Shown here: piece after piece, positions 1-8,048 of the stretch
Layout: each line of letters starts with the position of its first letter
How positions within the stretch are numbered: position 1 is the stretch's first letter
Source: a bacterium
GTDB lineage: Bacteria > B130-G9
Assembly: GCA_021160245.1 (NCBI GenBank)
Contig: JAGHCW010000167.1
Coordinates: 1 to 44,586 of the forward strand
Length of the DNA stretch: 44,586 bases
Reading direction: 5' to 3'
Made by a program: the position numbers and the translations under genes
Notes under the pieces: generated by a model
Told to the model about the DNA's origin: nothing
The model's database searches: none
The model's input: the letters and a program-made list of their open reading frames with translations, nothing else

Positions 1-660
1 AAATGGCCCCTCGCCTAGAAGCGCGTTGTTCATATCGACTATCCGTCCACCCAGCAAGGAGACGACAGATATTCCGCCACCCAGATGGCAGACCACAAAG
101 CTCGTGTCCTCAATGCTCTTGCCAAGCTGCCTTGCTCCCTCTCTACCTGTCGCCTTGAGATTAAGAGCGTGTGTCGTGGAAATTCGCTCTATCGGTGCAA
201 AGCCCGAGACCCTCGCTATGTCCCACAGCTCGTCCGTCATCACCGAATCCACAATATAGGCCGGAACTTTGAGCGGCCTCGCAATGGCATCTGCAAGCGG
301 AGCGCCGAGATTGCTCGGATGATTCCCGTAGCGCGATATCTTGAGGTCCTCGATCATGTCATTATTAACGAGATACGTCCCCCCGGGCAACGGGTGCAAA
401 AGCCCGCCTCGTCCAACAACCCCTCGTGTTCGCTCTTTCCAACCCGGAAACTTGTCTAAAAGCTCGAGAATCATGCCCATCCGCCATTCAAGCTGATCAT
501 AAGCTAGCTTGAACGAGGCCACCTTCTCCCTATCATGAGGCACGGTTTCACGCAGAAGAAATTCTTCATTTGCGCAGAGCCCGACCTTGGTTGAGGTTGA
601 CCCCGGATTGATGACTACGATTAGGTCCTTTCCCAATTTCACCTCATTTCTGCCGACCAT
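1..660 (-). CDS. buk: Butyrate kinase, N-terminal part (runs off left edge)
   Basis: The reverse strand is open from an ATG at 660 to the window edge and gives 220 residues of the acetate/butyrate kinase (ASKHA) family. Visible family motifs are INPGSTSTK near residue 16, GRGGLLHPLPGGTYLVN near 83-99, HPSNLGAPLADA near 115-126, and the start of the second phosphate-binding motif HLGGGIS near 192-198. The family is about 355-375 residues long, so roughly 140 are missing past the edge. The enzyme interconverts butyrate plus ATP with butyryl phosphate, and is usually paired with phosphotransbutyrylase (ptb), which is not in view. The ribosome site at the ATG is poor; a TTG about 24 bases downstream, preceded by GAGGTG, is an alternative start. 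The identification is firm; the start is not. Confidence 0.93.
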   Translation of the reverse strand, partial: MVGRNEVKLGKDLIVVINPGSTSTKVGLCANEEFLLRETVPHDREKVASFKLAYDQLEWRMGMILELLDKFPGWKERTRGVVGRGGLLHPLPGGTYLVNNDMIEDLKISRYGNHPSNLGAPLADAIARPLKVPAYIVDSVMTDELWDIARVSGFAPIERISTTHALNLKATGREGARQLGKSIEDTSFVVCHLGGGISVVSLLGGRIVDMNNALLGEGPF

Positions 661-1022
661 TCACACATCAAGCCGGCTTCTTTTGTGAATTTTGATTGAT
701 CTAATGCCCTGCATTATCACCAAAAGCCCGCCGTCATTCAAGCTTAAAACGAAAGGGAAGGTCAAAGGCGTCATACTATATGGATTAGCTACCGTCTTTC
801 GCTGACACCAGGTGTTGCATGAGCAGGCTGGTCCTCTGGCAAGCAGCATGAGGCAGCTGGATACATCCGAAGCCTGAGCAAAACAGACTTGTGGGGCACT
901 ATACATCCGAAGAAAGAGATTGAATTGTGATCCGGTGACCGGCTATACTTAACCCAATTAAGAATGAGAACATGGCGACACGGGTAAAAGTGCAGGTTGA
1001 TTTCACGGTTGGAGGAGAGAAT
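661..1022. other. Gene-poor stretch upstream of butyrate kinase
   Basis: No convincing protein gene lies here on either strand. It separates the divergent butyrate kinase gene from the small Cys-rich gene at 1023. It contains a 12-base direct repeat, ATACATCCGAAG, at 861-872 and 901-912 (exactly 40 bases apart), and a sigma70-like promoter on the + strand at 920-949. A short reverse-strand reading frame ends at 661, abutting the butyrate kinase ATG, but its translation resembles nothing known. Confidence 0.4.
920..949 (+). promoter_or_regulatory. Candidate sigma70 promoter for the small Cys-rich gene
   Basis: A TTGAAT box at 920-925 and a TATACT box at 944-949 are separated by 18 bases and lie about 75 bases upstream of the ATG at 1023. 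Both boxes match the consensus at most positions. This is inferred from sequence only. Confidence 0.45.
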
Positions 1023-1239
1023 ATGCGAAAAACGAGAATCTTACTTCTTGTTGTGGGCATTGCGGTTATAGGGGCCGGAGTTCTCTGCATTTCATACTGT
1101 GACATCAGATGACTGCTGCGGCTATTTCTACGTCACGCCGCACTTCGTCCTTGACAACGGGGAGACATACCAATACCAATTCGAGTGTTCTGAAGAAGGC
1201 TGCGCATGCGGCGTCCTGGAGATCGATGCGGACTGCTGA
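1023..1239 (+). pseudogene. Small Cys-rich secreted protein, split by a frameshift
   Basis: The ATG at 1023 has a strong ribosome site (GGAGGAGAG at 1012-1020) and begins a typical signal peptide: charged MRKTR, then a hydrophobic run. This frame stops at 1110-1112 after 29 residues. The +1 frame continues without a break to a stop at 1237-1239 and encodes a Cys-rich tail with CC, CSEEGCAC and a C-terminal DADC (six cysteines in about 45 residues). Dropping one G from the GGGG run at 1071-1074 would join the two into one exported protein of about 71 residues. The break could be real gene decay or an assembly error at the homopolymer. No family was recognised; disulfides or metal binding outside the cytoplasm are possible from the cysteines. 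Confidence 0.5.
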
Positions 1240-1366
1240 AGATTGCGCTAAGCTCTAAAAGAGCGATCATCAAGCACTTAGCCCGTTGTCCCACGCGTTC
1301 TGCCGCTTGATATAGGAACTTGGCTCATTGTAGAGCGCAAAAGAAGCTGAAAGAGGAGAAGCTGAT

Positions 1367-2072
1367 ATGAAGAATGCAGGAACACACATCGCGTTGTGCA
1401 TTCTGGGAACACTCATACTGCTCGCGGGCGGGTCAGTGTTTGGGGATGAGTGGCATAACTACACGGCCCCGGGCTGGGCAGCAGTATCGATCGTGAAGAT
1501 GGGCCCGGATGGCGCGCTGTGGTTGCATGGCGGAAGCAGCTCAATGAGCGGTCTCCTTCGGGCAACAGCCCGCGATGGCCTGCTGAACTTCCAGCACTTC
1601 TCGCCATACAACAGCCTGTGTATCCCGAATGCTATCTGTGACATACAGCCCAGTCTTGACGGCCTGTGGCTAGCAACTGCTGAGAGTTTGCATCTTTACA
1701 GGGGCATATATTCAATAACGCACACTCCAGACAACAGCCCATTGCCCGTTAATACCGTCAGGAAGCTCTGCGCCGGCCCCGACGGCGGACTCAGGGCCGG
1801 GAGGACGAGGCGATGTGCTTGTTCAATGACGGGCTCTGGGTAAGCTTCACGACAAAAAGCACGATATTGCCCGGCGATGCTCGTCTACTGACATGGCGTT
1901 CGACGAATCTAACGGAATCCTCGCATGTATTATCACAGAGCATTTGTCCACATGGTGTTTTACTGTCAAACTACGCCCCTTAATGCCCCAAGTCAACGCA
2001 ACGGATATTCCATGTTCTTTCCCCCCCTTGTCCTTTTTCCGTCGCTTAGAATCTCCATGCGAGCGCAATTGA
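1367..2072 (+). pseudogene. Remnant of a secreted beta-propeller (two-component-regulator-propeller type) protein
   Basis: An ATG with an AGGAG site just upstream opens a signal peptide (residues 1-26) followed by propeller-like repeats: MGPDGALWLHGG, then QPSLDGLWLATAESL, then CAGPDGGL. The first frame ends at 1843. The homology carries on in the next frame from 1801 (DEAMCLFNDGLWVSF) and then in the third frame from about 1878 (DMAFDESNGIL), which stops at 2070-2072. At least two frameshifts and loss of most blades (a full propeller needs about 6-8) show that this gene is dead. Intact relatives are periplasmic sensor or adhesin-like domains built on repeats ending in LWxGT. The last 35 or so codons before 2072 have no propeller character and may be unrelated sequence. 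Confidence 0.6.
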
Positions 2073-2140
2073 CATCGCGTTGCCGTTAGGTTATCTTTTT
2101 ACTGATAGCTTGTGCTCCGTGGCGACTTGCTTTTTAGGGT

Positions 2141-2161
2141 GCCCGGTGCTCTTCTCCGGGC
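2141..2161. other. GC-rich hairpin upstream of the kinase gene
   Basis: GCCCGG at 2141-2146 pairs with CCGGGC at 2156-2161 around a 9-base loop. There is no U-run on either side, so it is not a standard terminator. It sits in the 155-base gap before the kinase and could be part of its leader. Confidence 0.35.
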
Positions 2162-2227
2162 GGCCAGTAAGGTGTTCTGGGGCCGACGGAAGGGTACTGT
2201 GATAATCATTCTGTTTAAGGAAAGCAG

Positions 2228-4171
2228 ATGATTGGCAAAAAAGTAGGCTCATACGAGATCAAGGGGCTTATTGGCGAGAGCCCGGGTTCGATAGTGTATC
2301 GGGCCACACAGCCGAGTCTTGGGCGGCCAGTGGCGGTAATGATGCTTAAGCTAGCTCAGGCCTCTGATCCAGCAGTCAGAGAGCGGTTCAGACTTGAGGC
2401 GCTCAAGCTGTCGAAGCTGAATCACCCGAATATCGTTGTGATTTACGACTTCATAAGACAGTACGGCAGTTTCTTCATTATAATGGAGCTCTTGAGAGGT
2501 CGCCCGCTTGGCGATGTTATAGAGCAGAAAGGCGCTATACCCCCGGACAAGTTGGTGCCGATGTTCACTCAGATGCTCGAGGCAATCAGATACGCCCACA
2601 GGAAAGAAATCCTGCATGGCGACATTCGCCCGAGCAACGTTTTTGTGGATGAACAGGGAACGGTCAAGATCACCGATTTTGGGAAGTCGAGAATAGCCGC
2701 CTCGGCCACGGTTGACTCTCGATCATCGATTCAAGAGCGAGTCAAGTACATCTCACCGGAGGGCATCAAGCGCGAGCCTTATGACGAGCGGTCAGAGGTT
2801 TACTCACTCGGATGCTTGCTTTACAAGATGGCCACCGGTCGCTCTCCCTTTTCCGGAAAAAGCGCGTATGAGATAATGGAGCACCATATCCGTGAGACGC
2901 CGGTTCCACCCAGAGAGGTCGCGCCTGATGTGCCCAAGATAGTCGCGGATACTATTGAGAAAGCGATGCAGAAATCTCCGGATAAGCGATTTCAGAGCTT
3001 AAAAGAGATGGAGGCGTTCTTCAAAGGCGATACTACGCACGCCGAGGTTGCCCGGCTGAACAAGCAGGCATTCAAGCTCTATGGTCACCGCAATTATCCC
3101 TCCGCAATGGGAATTTGGGAGCAGGTTCTCAAGCTCGATCCCGGGAACGCGAAAGCCTTGGGCGGTCTTGCCCGCGTGCGTGAGAAGATCGGCACGGAGC
3201 CTGAAGAAGGGCTCTTTGAGATAGCTGCGAAGCCATCGAAGCAGGAAAAGGCTGGACGAGGCGAGCCTGGCGGGTCGAAACGAACCGCTCGCCCGACGAC
3301 GATTGGGGGGGCGGTGGCGGTCTTAGCTCGGGCGATCTCCTCTCCTAGAAAACTCAATCGAGAGCCGGCGTTGATGTTTCTGATATTTATTATGCTGGGA
3401 GTAGTCCTTCTGGCTGGTTTCCTGATAATTAACATTACAAAATCTCCATCCGGCAGGGGCATAACACTGGCTGTTCCGGTTCCGAATGAGTTTTCTGAAC
3501 CTAAACCTATAGCTTCTGTCCCTGTCAAAGCGAGGTCGCGTGATGTTAGAAGAGACCGGGAGGACTTGGCCTTGGATGCCAGCCGACGGGCCAAAAAACT
3601 TTGTGAAAATGGGCAGAGGCGGAAGGCGCTTGTCATGTACCAGAAAGCCCTTGACCTCTCAGAGCATGATTCGCGTGAGGTGGCCAGAGACTATGCTAGT
3701 TGCTGTGTTTTGCTTGGCTTGGATCTGATGAAAACGGCGCCGGATACGGCTCTTCAGTTTTTTCAGAAAGCCTCTAAGATAGACCCGTCCTCATCTGAAG
3801 CTCATCTGCAAATTGGCCGGGTTCTCGGCAGTCGCCGTGATTATCAGCGGGCCATTGCTTCCTACCAGAAAGCGCTTTCAATAGACCCCGATCTTGCGCT
3901 TGCGCGGTTCAATCTCGGGCACGCCTATATGTCGCTTAAGAAGTTCTCAAAAGCGACAAAGGAGTTCAGCGCAGTCGTAGCGTCCGACTCTGCCCTTATC
4001 TGCGACGCGTACGTCAATCTGGGAGTTGCATATTACAGAATGGGGAACCTGAAAAAGGCCGCCGACGTCTTCTCAAAAGGCGTTTCCGCCTGCCCCAAGA
4101 ACCGAGACCTCAGAACAAAGAGGGACAGTGTCATGAAGAAGCTCAAGAATGCGCCGAAGCGCAAGCGCTAG
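2228..4171 (+). CDS. Hanks-type Ser/Thr kinase-like protein with C-terminal TPRs; catalytic lysine replaced
   Basis: This 647-residue protein has a kinase fold at about residues 9-265, one TPR-like helix pair near 280-320, a single membrane span at 382-404 and about four TPR motifs from 440 to 630 on the far side of the membrane. Kinase landmarks are present but degenerate. The ATP-binding beta-3 lysine of VAVK is methionine (M38 in VAVMML), the catalytic loop reads H130-G131-D132 instead of HRD, and the Gly loop is GESPGS. The DFG motif (150-152) and APE-like SPEG are kept. ATP hydrolysis may therefore be weak or absent, and the protein could be a pseudokinase scaffold; a nearby K41 might substitute. 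PknB-type architecture implies sensing envelope signals. It starts at ATG 2228 behind AAGGAAAG and overlaps the next lipoprotein gene by 23 bases, suggesting coupling. Confidence 0.88.
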   Translation: MIGKKVGSYEIKGLIGESPGSIVYRATQPSLGRPVAVMMLKLAQASDPAVRERFRLEALKLSKLNHPNIVVIYDFIRQYGSFFIIMELLRGRPLGDVIEQKGAIPPDKLVPMFTQMLEAIRYAHRKEILHGDIRPSNVFVDEQGTVKITDFGKSRIAASATVDSRSSIQERVKYISPEGIKREPYDERSEVYSLGCLLYKMATGRSPFSGKSAYEIMEHHIRETPVPPREVAPDVPKIVADTIEKAMQKSPDKRFQSLKEMEAFFKGDTTHAEVARLNKQAFKLYGHRNYPSAMGIWEQVLKLDPGNAKALGGLARVREKIGTEPEEGLFEIAAKPSKQEKAGRGEPGGSKRTARPTTIGGAVAVLARAISSPRKLNREPALMFLIFIMLGVVLLAGFLIINITKSPSGRGITLAVPVPNEFSEPKPIASVPVKARSRDVRRDREDLALDASRRAKKLCENGQRRKALVMYQKALDLSEHDSREVARDYASCCVLLGLDLMKTAPDTALQFFQKASKIDPSSSEAHLQIGRVLGSRRDYQRAIASYQKALSIDPDLALARFNLGHAYMSLKKFSKATKEFSAVVASDSALICDAYVNLGVAYYRMGNLKKAADVFSKGVSACPKNRDLRTKRDSVMKKLKNAPKRKR

Positions 4172-5342
4172 ACCCCGGGGTAACCCCGGCATAATCGATC
4201 ACCGCAGCGCCGTTCGTGCCGCTCTTGTTCTCTGCCTCGTCGTCTGGCTTACCGGATGCTCGAGCATATCGCCCACGATTGGAGGCGCTCAGGGGAAGGT
4301 AACAAATGGAAAGTATGTCTGCGACACCTACGAATTTGAGTTTTTAATTCCGAGAGGATGGCAGGTCTCCAATGAACAGTGGCCTCTGCGCTCTGCCCTT
4401 GTGACGCTTGAGGGCAAGGACAACGCCACATCTGGTAGAATCATTGCCTTCGATTTCGACCCGGAAGAGAATCTGAGCACTGCAGAGAAGGAGGCGAAGA
4501 TGATTGCCTCAGTCACACGTCGTCCCTTCTCGCTCCCTGCCATGAAGCTCCGTCCTGCGAAGAAGCCCCGCCGGCTGAAAACCGCATGGGGCTCGGTTCT
4601 CGAGACCGTCTATAACTGCAAGGAGGGAGACCTGATGCAGGTCTATCGCATCTGGTTCATCTCAAAGGATAAATTCGGCCTCGCCTTCGTCTGCAAAACG
4701 TCCGAACTGCTGTACGATCTTGTGAAGCCGGAGATGGAGTACATGTTGACGAGCCTAAAATTCTCAAGTTCCGTCGCTTCTTATGAGCCCAGGGTCATTC
4801 CTGCTTTCGATGCAGACAACCTGGCAAAGACAATCGCCCATCTCGACAAGCAGTATGCAAGCGCCTCCCTCGCGGTCTCGCAGGCGCTTGGGGGAGATGC
4901 TCGCAAGAACAGTCTCAAGGATTTGAGAAGCGAGCTGCAAGACAGAGAGAGAGAGCTTCTGAGGGTGAAGCGTCTGCTGGAGTTAAGTGAGCTTGAGGGT
5001 TGCGCCAGAGAGTCTGCGGAGCTGAGCGCGAAACTGAAGTCGCTGAGCGCAAGAGCTTTGAGACTGGGTTATGTAATGCATGATGTGAAATACAAGGGTG
5101 AGACACTTTTTCAGATTGCTAAGTGGTACACGGGCGAGCCGGAGAACTGGCCCAGCATTGCCGAGTTCAATGGCATCTCGCCTGAAGAGGTGAAAATCGG
5201 TTCGACGATAAGGATACCACTTTCCCTTGGCCTGAAGACGCGAAAGCCGATGCCGCCGCCCAGAAAACAAAGAACTCGAAAAAAACGGGTGAGGCAGAAG
5301 CCGAAAGAAACTGATGATATGGAACCTGTGGGTCCTCAATAG
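4149..5342 (+). CDS. LysM-domain lipoprotein
   Basis: Predicted lipoprotein of 397 residues. A long basic start is followed by a hydrophobic run and the lipobox LTGC, with the lipidated Cys at residue 37. ATG 4149 is the only standard start in frame before the lipobox, so the gene must overlap the kinase gene. Residues about 55-200 have a sandwich-like domain (YEFEFLIPRGWQV near the front) resembling PsbP/DUF1795 proteins; this is a loose match. Residues about 255-300 look like a coiled coil. A clear LysM peptidoglycan-binding domain follows at about 314-362 (GETLFQIAKWYTG to GSTIRIP). The tail is Lys/Arg/Pro rich. Position and overlap suggest it works with the kinase-like protein at the cell wall, but this is inference. 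Confidence 0.82.
   Translation: MRRSASARPRGNPGIIDHRSAVRAALVLCLVVWLTGCSSISPTIGGAQGKVTNGKYVCDTYEFEFLIPRGWQVSNEQWPLRSALVTLEGKDNATSGRIIAFDFDPEENLSTAEKEAKMIASVTRRPFSLPAMKLRPAKKPRRLKTAWGSVLETVYNCKEGDLMQVYRIWFISKDKFGLAFVCKTSELLYDLVKPEMEYMLTSLKFSSSVASYEPRVIPAFDADNLAKTIAHLDKQYASASLAVSQALGGDARKNSLKDLRSELQDRERELLRVKRLLELSELEGCARESAELSAKLKSLSARALRLGYVMHDVKYKGETLFQIAKWYTGEPENWPSIAEFNGISPEEVKIGSTIRIPLSLGLKTRKPMPPPRKQRTRKKRVRQKPKETDDMEPVGPQ
4175..4189. other. Strong GC hairpin at the kinase/lipoprotein junction
   Basis: CCGGGG (4175-4180), TAA, CCCCGG (4184-4189) forms a very stable small hairpin three bases after the kinase stop codon and inside the first codons of the lipoprotein gene. It could slow ribosomes or trim mRNA at the junction. 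There is no U-run, so it is not an intrinsic terminator. Confidence 0.4.
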
Positions 5343-5390
5343 GTTAATCTAGACTAGGGGAAGGCTGCGCAATTTCACGACTGAGAACGA

Positions 5391-5412
5391 AGAGGCTTTG
5401 CTTCGAGCCTCT
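5391..5412. other. Hairpin in the gap after the LysM lipoprotein gene
   Basis: AGAGGCT (5391-5397) pairs with AGCCTCT (5406-5412) with an 8-base loop. It lies 48 bases after the lipoprotein stop codon. It lacks a U-run on both strands, so at most it protects the 3' end of the mRNA. The rest of the 291-base gap to the next gene shows only a TTGACA at 5522-5527 without a well-spaced -10 box. Confidence 0.35.
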
Positions 5413-5633
5413 GACTGAGAGAAGAAAGGCGAAGCAATTCTGTATTCATCAATCTCATCATTGTCTTCTCTCTCCGCGATCTGAGCTTGCCGGCCCTCTA
5501 TATGAAGTGTCGCACGGGAGGTTGACAGTCTCTTCTGGAACTCTCTCTTCAATTAAAAGGAGAGCAATCGCCAAGGCGGGATTGCAGTGCGCACCATGGA
5601 ATGAAGTAAATTAATATGAGGAGGCATATCGTA

Positions 5634-6716
5634 ATGAAGCAGGCAGCCAGGATCATATACCCCGCGCTCTGCCTTTTTACCGGTTTTTTTCTGGGCCGGG
5701 CGCTTGGCGGGACGCTCCGATCATACTTGGCCGGAATAGGAATAGGCGCGTTTGTGTGGATAGTGACATTCAGCATAGAACGGTATTTCGAGAGGAAGCC
5801 GCTGAGGAAATTACTGGGAGGAATACTTGGTCTATGTATCTCCCTTTCTGTAACGTGGTGGCTCTATTCACTATTTAGCAAACTCGTGCTAACCGCATAC
5901 GGTCCGGGGGCTTTGACAGTCATACTAGGAGCGACACCGTTCAAGGCACTCGTCGTGCTTGGGGCCGTCTATACGGGCATCAGGATTGGCGCCCAGAAGC
6001 TGGGAGAGATCAGTATTGCAGGCATTCGCGGGCTATTTAAGACGAAGACCGTAGTTGAGGGAAACAAACTGCTGGACACAAGTGTCATCATCGACGGCCG
6101 CATCGCCGACGTCTGCGAGACCGGATTCGTCGAGGGAACGCTTATTGTGCCACAGTTCGTGCTCAGAGAGCTTCAGCATATAGCCGATTCCGGCGACTCG
6201 CTGAAGCGCAAGCGAGGCAGAAGAGGATTGGACATACTGCACAAATTGCAGAAGAAGAGCGACGTCGAAGTGGTCATCACAGATCGTGATTTCCCCTCCA
6301 CGAAAGAAGTTGATGACAAGCTGGTTCTGCTGGCAAAAAACATGAACGCCAAAGTAGTAACTAACGATTTCAACCTCAACAAGGTCGCTCGGCTCCAGGA
6401 CGTGGCCGTGCTCAACGTCAATGAGCTCGCAAATGCTGTGAAGCCCGTTGTGCTGCCAGGGGAGACTGTGAACGTCTGCGTAGTAAAGGAAGGCAAGGAG
6501 AACAACCAGGGCGTCGCCTATCTGGACGACGGCACCATGGTCGTTATCGAGGAGGCAAGACGCTACAAGGGCAAGATAGTTGAATCAGAGGTAACGAGCA
6601 TCCTTCAAACCACCGCCGGCAGGATGATATTCGCAAAAATGAAGGAGCCTCAAAGAGATTCGAGGCAGGGCGGCAAGGGACAGACGTCCAGAGTCTCAAG
6701 ATCTCGGGCAAATTAG
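5634..6716 (+). CDS. Membrane PIN-TRAM domain protein, YacL-like putative RNase
   Basis: 360 residues from ATG 5634. I prefer this start over ATG 5616 because the strong site GAGGAGG (5618-5624) sits 9 bases before it and would otherwise be coding. Three or four membrane spans occupy about residues 1-125. The PIN nuclease domain follows from LLDTS (acidic D148) through VLRELQ, a DDKL segment and TNDFNL, giving the usual Asp/Glu cluster for metal-dependent RNA cleavage. A TRAM RNA-binding domain covers about residues 265-330, and the tail is basic. This is the layout of Bacillus YacL. As in many genomes, it lies directly before ispD, 88 bases upstream. The cellular substrate of the family is unsettled; RNA processing at the membrane is inference. 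Confidence 0.9.
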   Translation: MKQAARIIYPALCLFTGFFLGRALGGTLRSYLAGIGIGAFVWIVTFSIERYFERKPLRKLLGGILGLCISLSVTWWLYSLFSKLVLTAYGPGALTVILGATPFKALVVLGAVYTGIRIGAQKLGEISIAGIRGLFKTKTVVEGNKLLDTSVIIDGRIADVCETGFVEGTLIVPQFVLRELQHIADSGDSLKRKRGRRGLDILHKLQKKSDVEVVITDRDFPSTKEVDDKLVLLAKNMNAKVVTNDFNLNKVARLQDVAVLNVNELANAVKPVVLPGETVNVCVVKEGKENNQGVAYLDDGTMVVIEEARRYKGKIVESEVTSILQTTAGRMIFAKMKEPQRDSRQGGKGQTSRVSRSRAN

Positions 6717-6804
6717 AACGCGGCATCCTCACCGCGCAGTGTTAGAGTCGCTCAAAGGATGCGTCCAGAACCACTATGTTCTCAACTCTCATTTGGTATT
6801 GCTG

Positions 6805-7512
6805 ATGCTGCTTTCCTCAGTAGTTGTGGCGGGCGGAGTTTCGGAGAGGATGGGCCGTGGCATTTCAAAGCCATTTGCCGAAATCGCCGGCGTCCCAATG
6901 CTTTACTACTCGCTAATGGCCCTTGAGAGAAGCCCGAGCGTGTCACAGGTCATCGTCGTAACGAGAGCGGAAGGCAGGGATAGACTCTGCGGCTGTGCCT
7001 ATGCCGACCGCTTCACAAAGCTGAAAAAGACCGTCCTGGGAGGACCACTTCGCCAGGACTCCGTCCTAAACGGGCTGATGGCCGTTGATCCCAACGCTGA
7101 TGCCATCCTGATTCACGATGCCGCAAGACCTATGCTGCATGACGAGTGGGTAGAGATAGCAATAGACGCCCTGACGGACTGCGCCGGCGTGATATTCGCT
7201 ATGCCGCTTACAGACACACTTAAGCGAGCAGATAAAGACGGCCTTATCAAAGAGACCGTCAATAGAGAAGGGCTCTTCACTGTCCAAACGCCTCAAGTCT
7301 TCAAAACAGAATGGATAATGAAAGCGCACGAGCACAGAAAGGCCGAGCGCCTCGTTGCGACGGACGATGCCTCGCTCGTGGAATCGATTGGAGGCAAAGT
7401 CAAGATGCTCCCCGGCTATCGCAGCAACATCAAAGTTACGTACCCAGAAGACCTGATGATCTTAGAACGCCTCATGTCTGGGAGGGCACGCGAGTGGTTC
7501 GGTTCGGAATAG
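6805..7512 (+). CDS. ispD: 2-C-methyl-D-erythritol 4-phosphate cytidylyltransferase
   Basis: Third step of the MEP isoprenoid pathway: transfers CMP from CTP to methylerythritol phosphate. The nucleotide-binding start VVVAGGVSERMG followed by KPFAEIAGVPML matches the family, although the usual KQ is KP here. Further on, HDAARP, KETVNREGLFTVQTPQVF and TDDASLVE (the Asp/Glu region before the C-terminal GYRSNIKVTYPEDL) are all typical. The frame is open upstream to a GTG at 6739, but the family begins only a few residues before the AGG motif, so ATG 6805 (235 residues) is chosen. Neither start has a good ribosome site. Its last 19 bases overlap ispF, giving coupled translation of the two pathway enzymes. 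Confidence 0.93.
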   Translation: MLLSSVVVAGGVSERMGRGISKPFAEIAGVPMLYYSLMALERSPSVSQVIVVTRAEGRDRLCGCAYADRFTKLKKTVLGGPLRQDSVLNGLMAVDPNADAILIHDAARPMLHDEWVEIAIDALTDCAGVIFAMPLTDTLKRADKDGLIKETVNREGLFTVQTPQVFKTEWIMKAHEHRKAERLVATDDASLVESIGGKVKMLPGYRSNIKVTYPEDLMILERLMSGRAREWFGSE

Positions 7513-7979
7513 GCTTTGACTGTCATCGCCTCGTCGGTGGCCGCAAATTGATGCTAGGCGGAGTCGAGATACCGCACGATCAGGGCCTACTAGGTCACTC
7601 GGACGGAGACAGCCTCTGCCATTCTATCGCGGACGCGCTACTCGGGGCCGCTCATCTCCCTGATATCGGCCACCAATTCCCCGACACGGATGAGCAGTTC
7701 TTGGGCGCCTACAGCATCGATCTTCTGAAGGAGGTCGGCAGATTGGTGGGTGAGGCCGGGTTTGATATCGACTACATAGACAGCGTGGTGATTGCCGAGG
7801 CGCCGAAGCTCGGGCCGCATTACAGTGCGATGCAATCGGCTATTGCAGACGCTCTATCGATCTCGGAGCAGTGTGTGTGCGTCAAAGCCTCGACAACGGA
7901 GGGCCTCGGTTTCCTCGGGGCAAAAGAGGGTATCGCGGCAATGGCCGTCGCAACACTGTCAAACATAGAGCGAAAGTGA
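7494..7979 (+). CDS. ispF: 2-C-methyl-D-erythritol 2,4-cyclodiphosphate synthase
   Basis: Cyclises CDP-methylerythritol 2-phosphate to the 2,4-cyclodiphosphate, two steps after IspD. Start GTG 7494 is decided by the ribosome site GGGAGGG just upstream and by the family start RFGIGFDCHRL. The metal ligands D9 and H11 are present, as are GHSDGD, GHQFPDTDEQF, the long helix with DYIDSVVIAEAPKLGPH, and the C-terminal TTEGLGFLGAKEGIAAMAVA. The length of 161 residues is normal (family about 156-160). Open frame extends far upstream inside ispD but that part is antiphase noise. IspE, the step in between, is not in the window. Confidence 0.95.
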   Translation: MVRFGIGFDCHRLVGGRKLMLGGVEIPHDQGLLGHSDGDSLCHSIADALLGAAHLPDIGHQFPDTDEQFLGAYSIDLLKEVGRLVGEAGFDIDYIDSVVIAEAPKLGPHYSAMQSAIADALSISEQCVCVKASTTEGLGFLGAKEGIAAMAVATLSNIERK

Positions 7980-8048
7980 GCGCATTGCGGCGCATTTTGC
8001 CAAATGCGGTTGGCGGTTGGTAGTTTAAGGACGAAGGGAACGTTAAGG

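Noticed and set aside
5356-5370. 15-base match AGGGGAAGGCTGCGC, also near 16718
   Set aside because: About one repeated 15-mer is expected by chance in 44 kb; flanks do not match.
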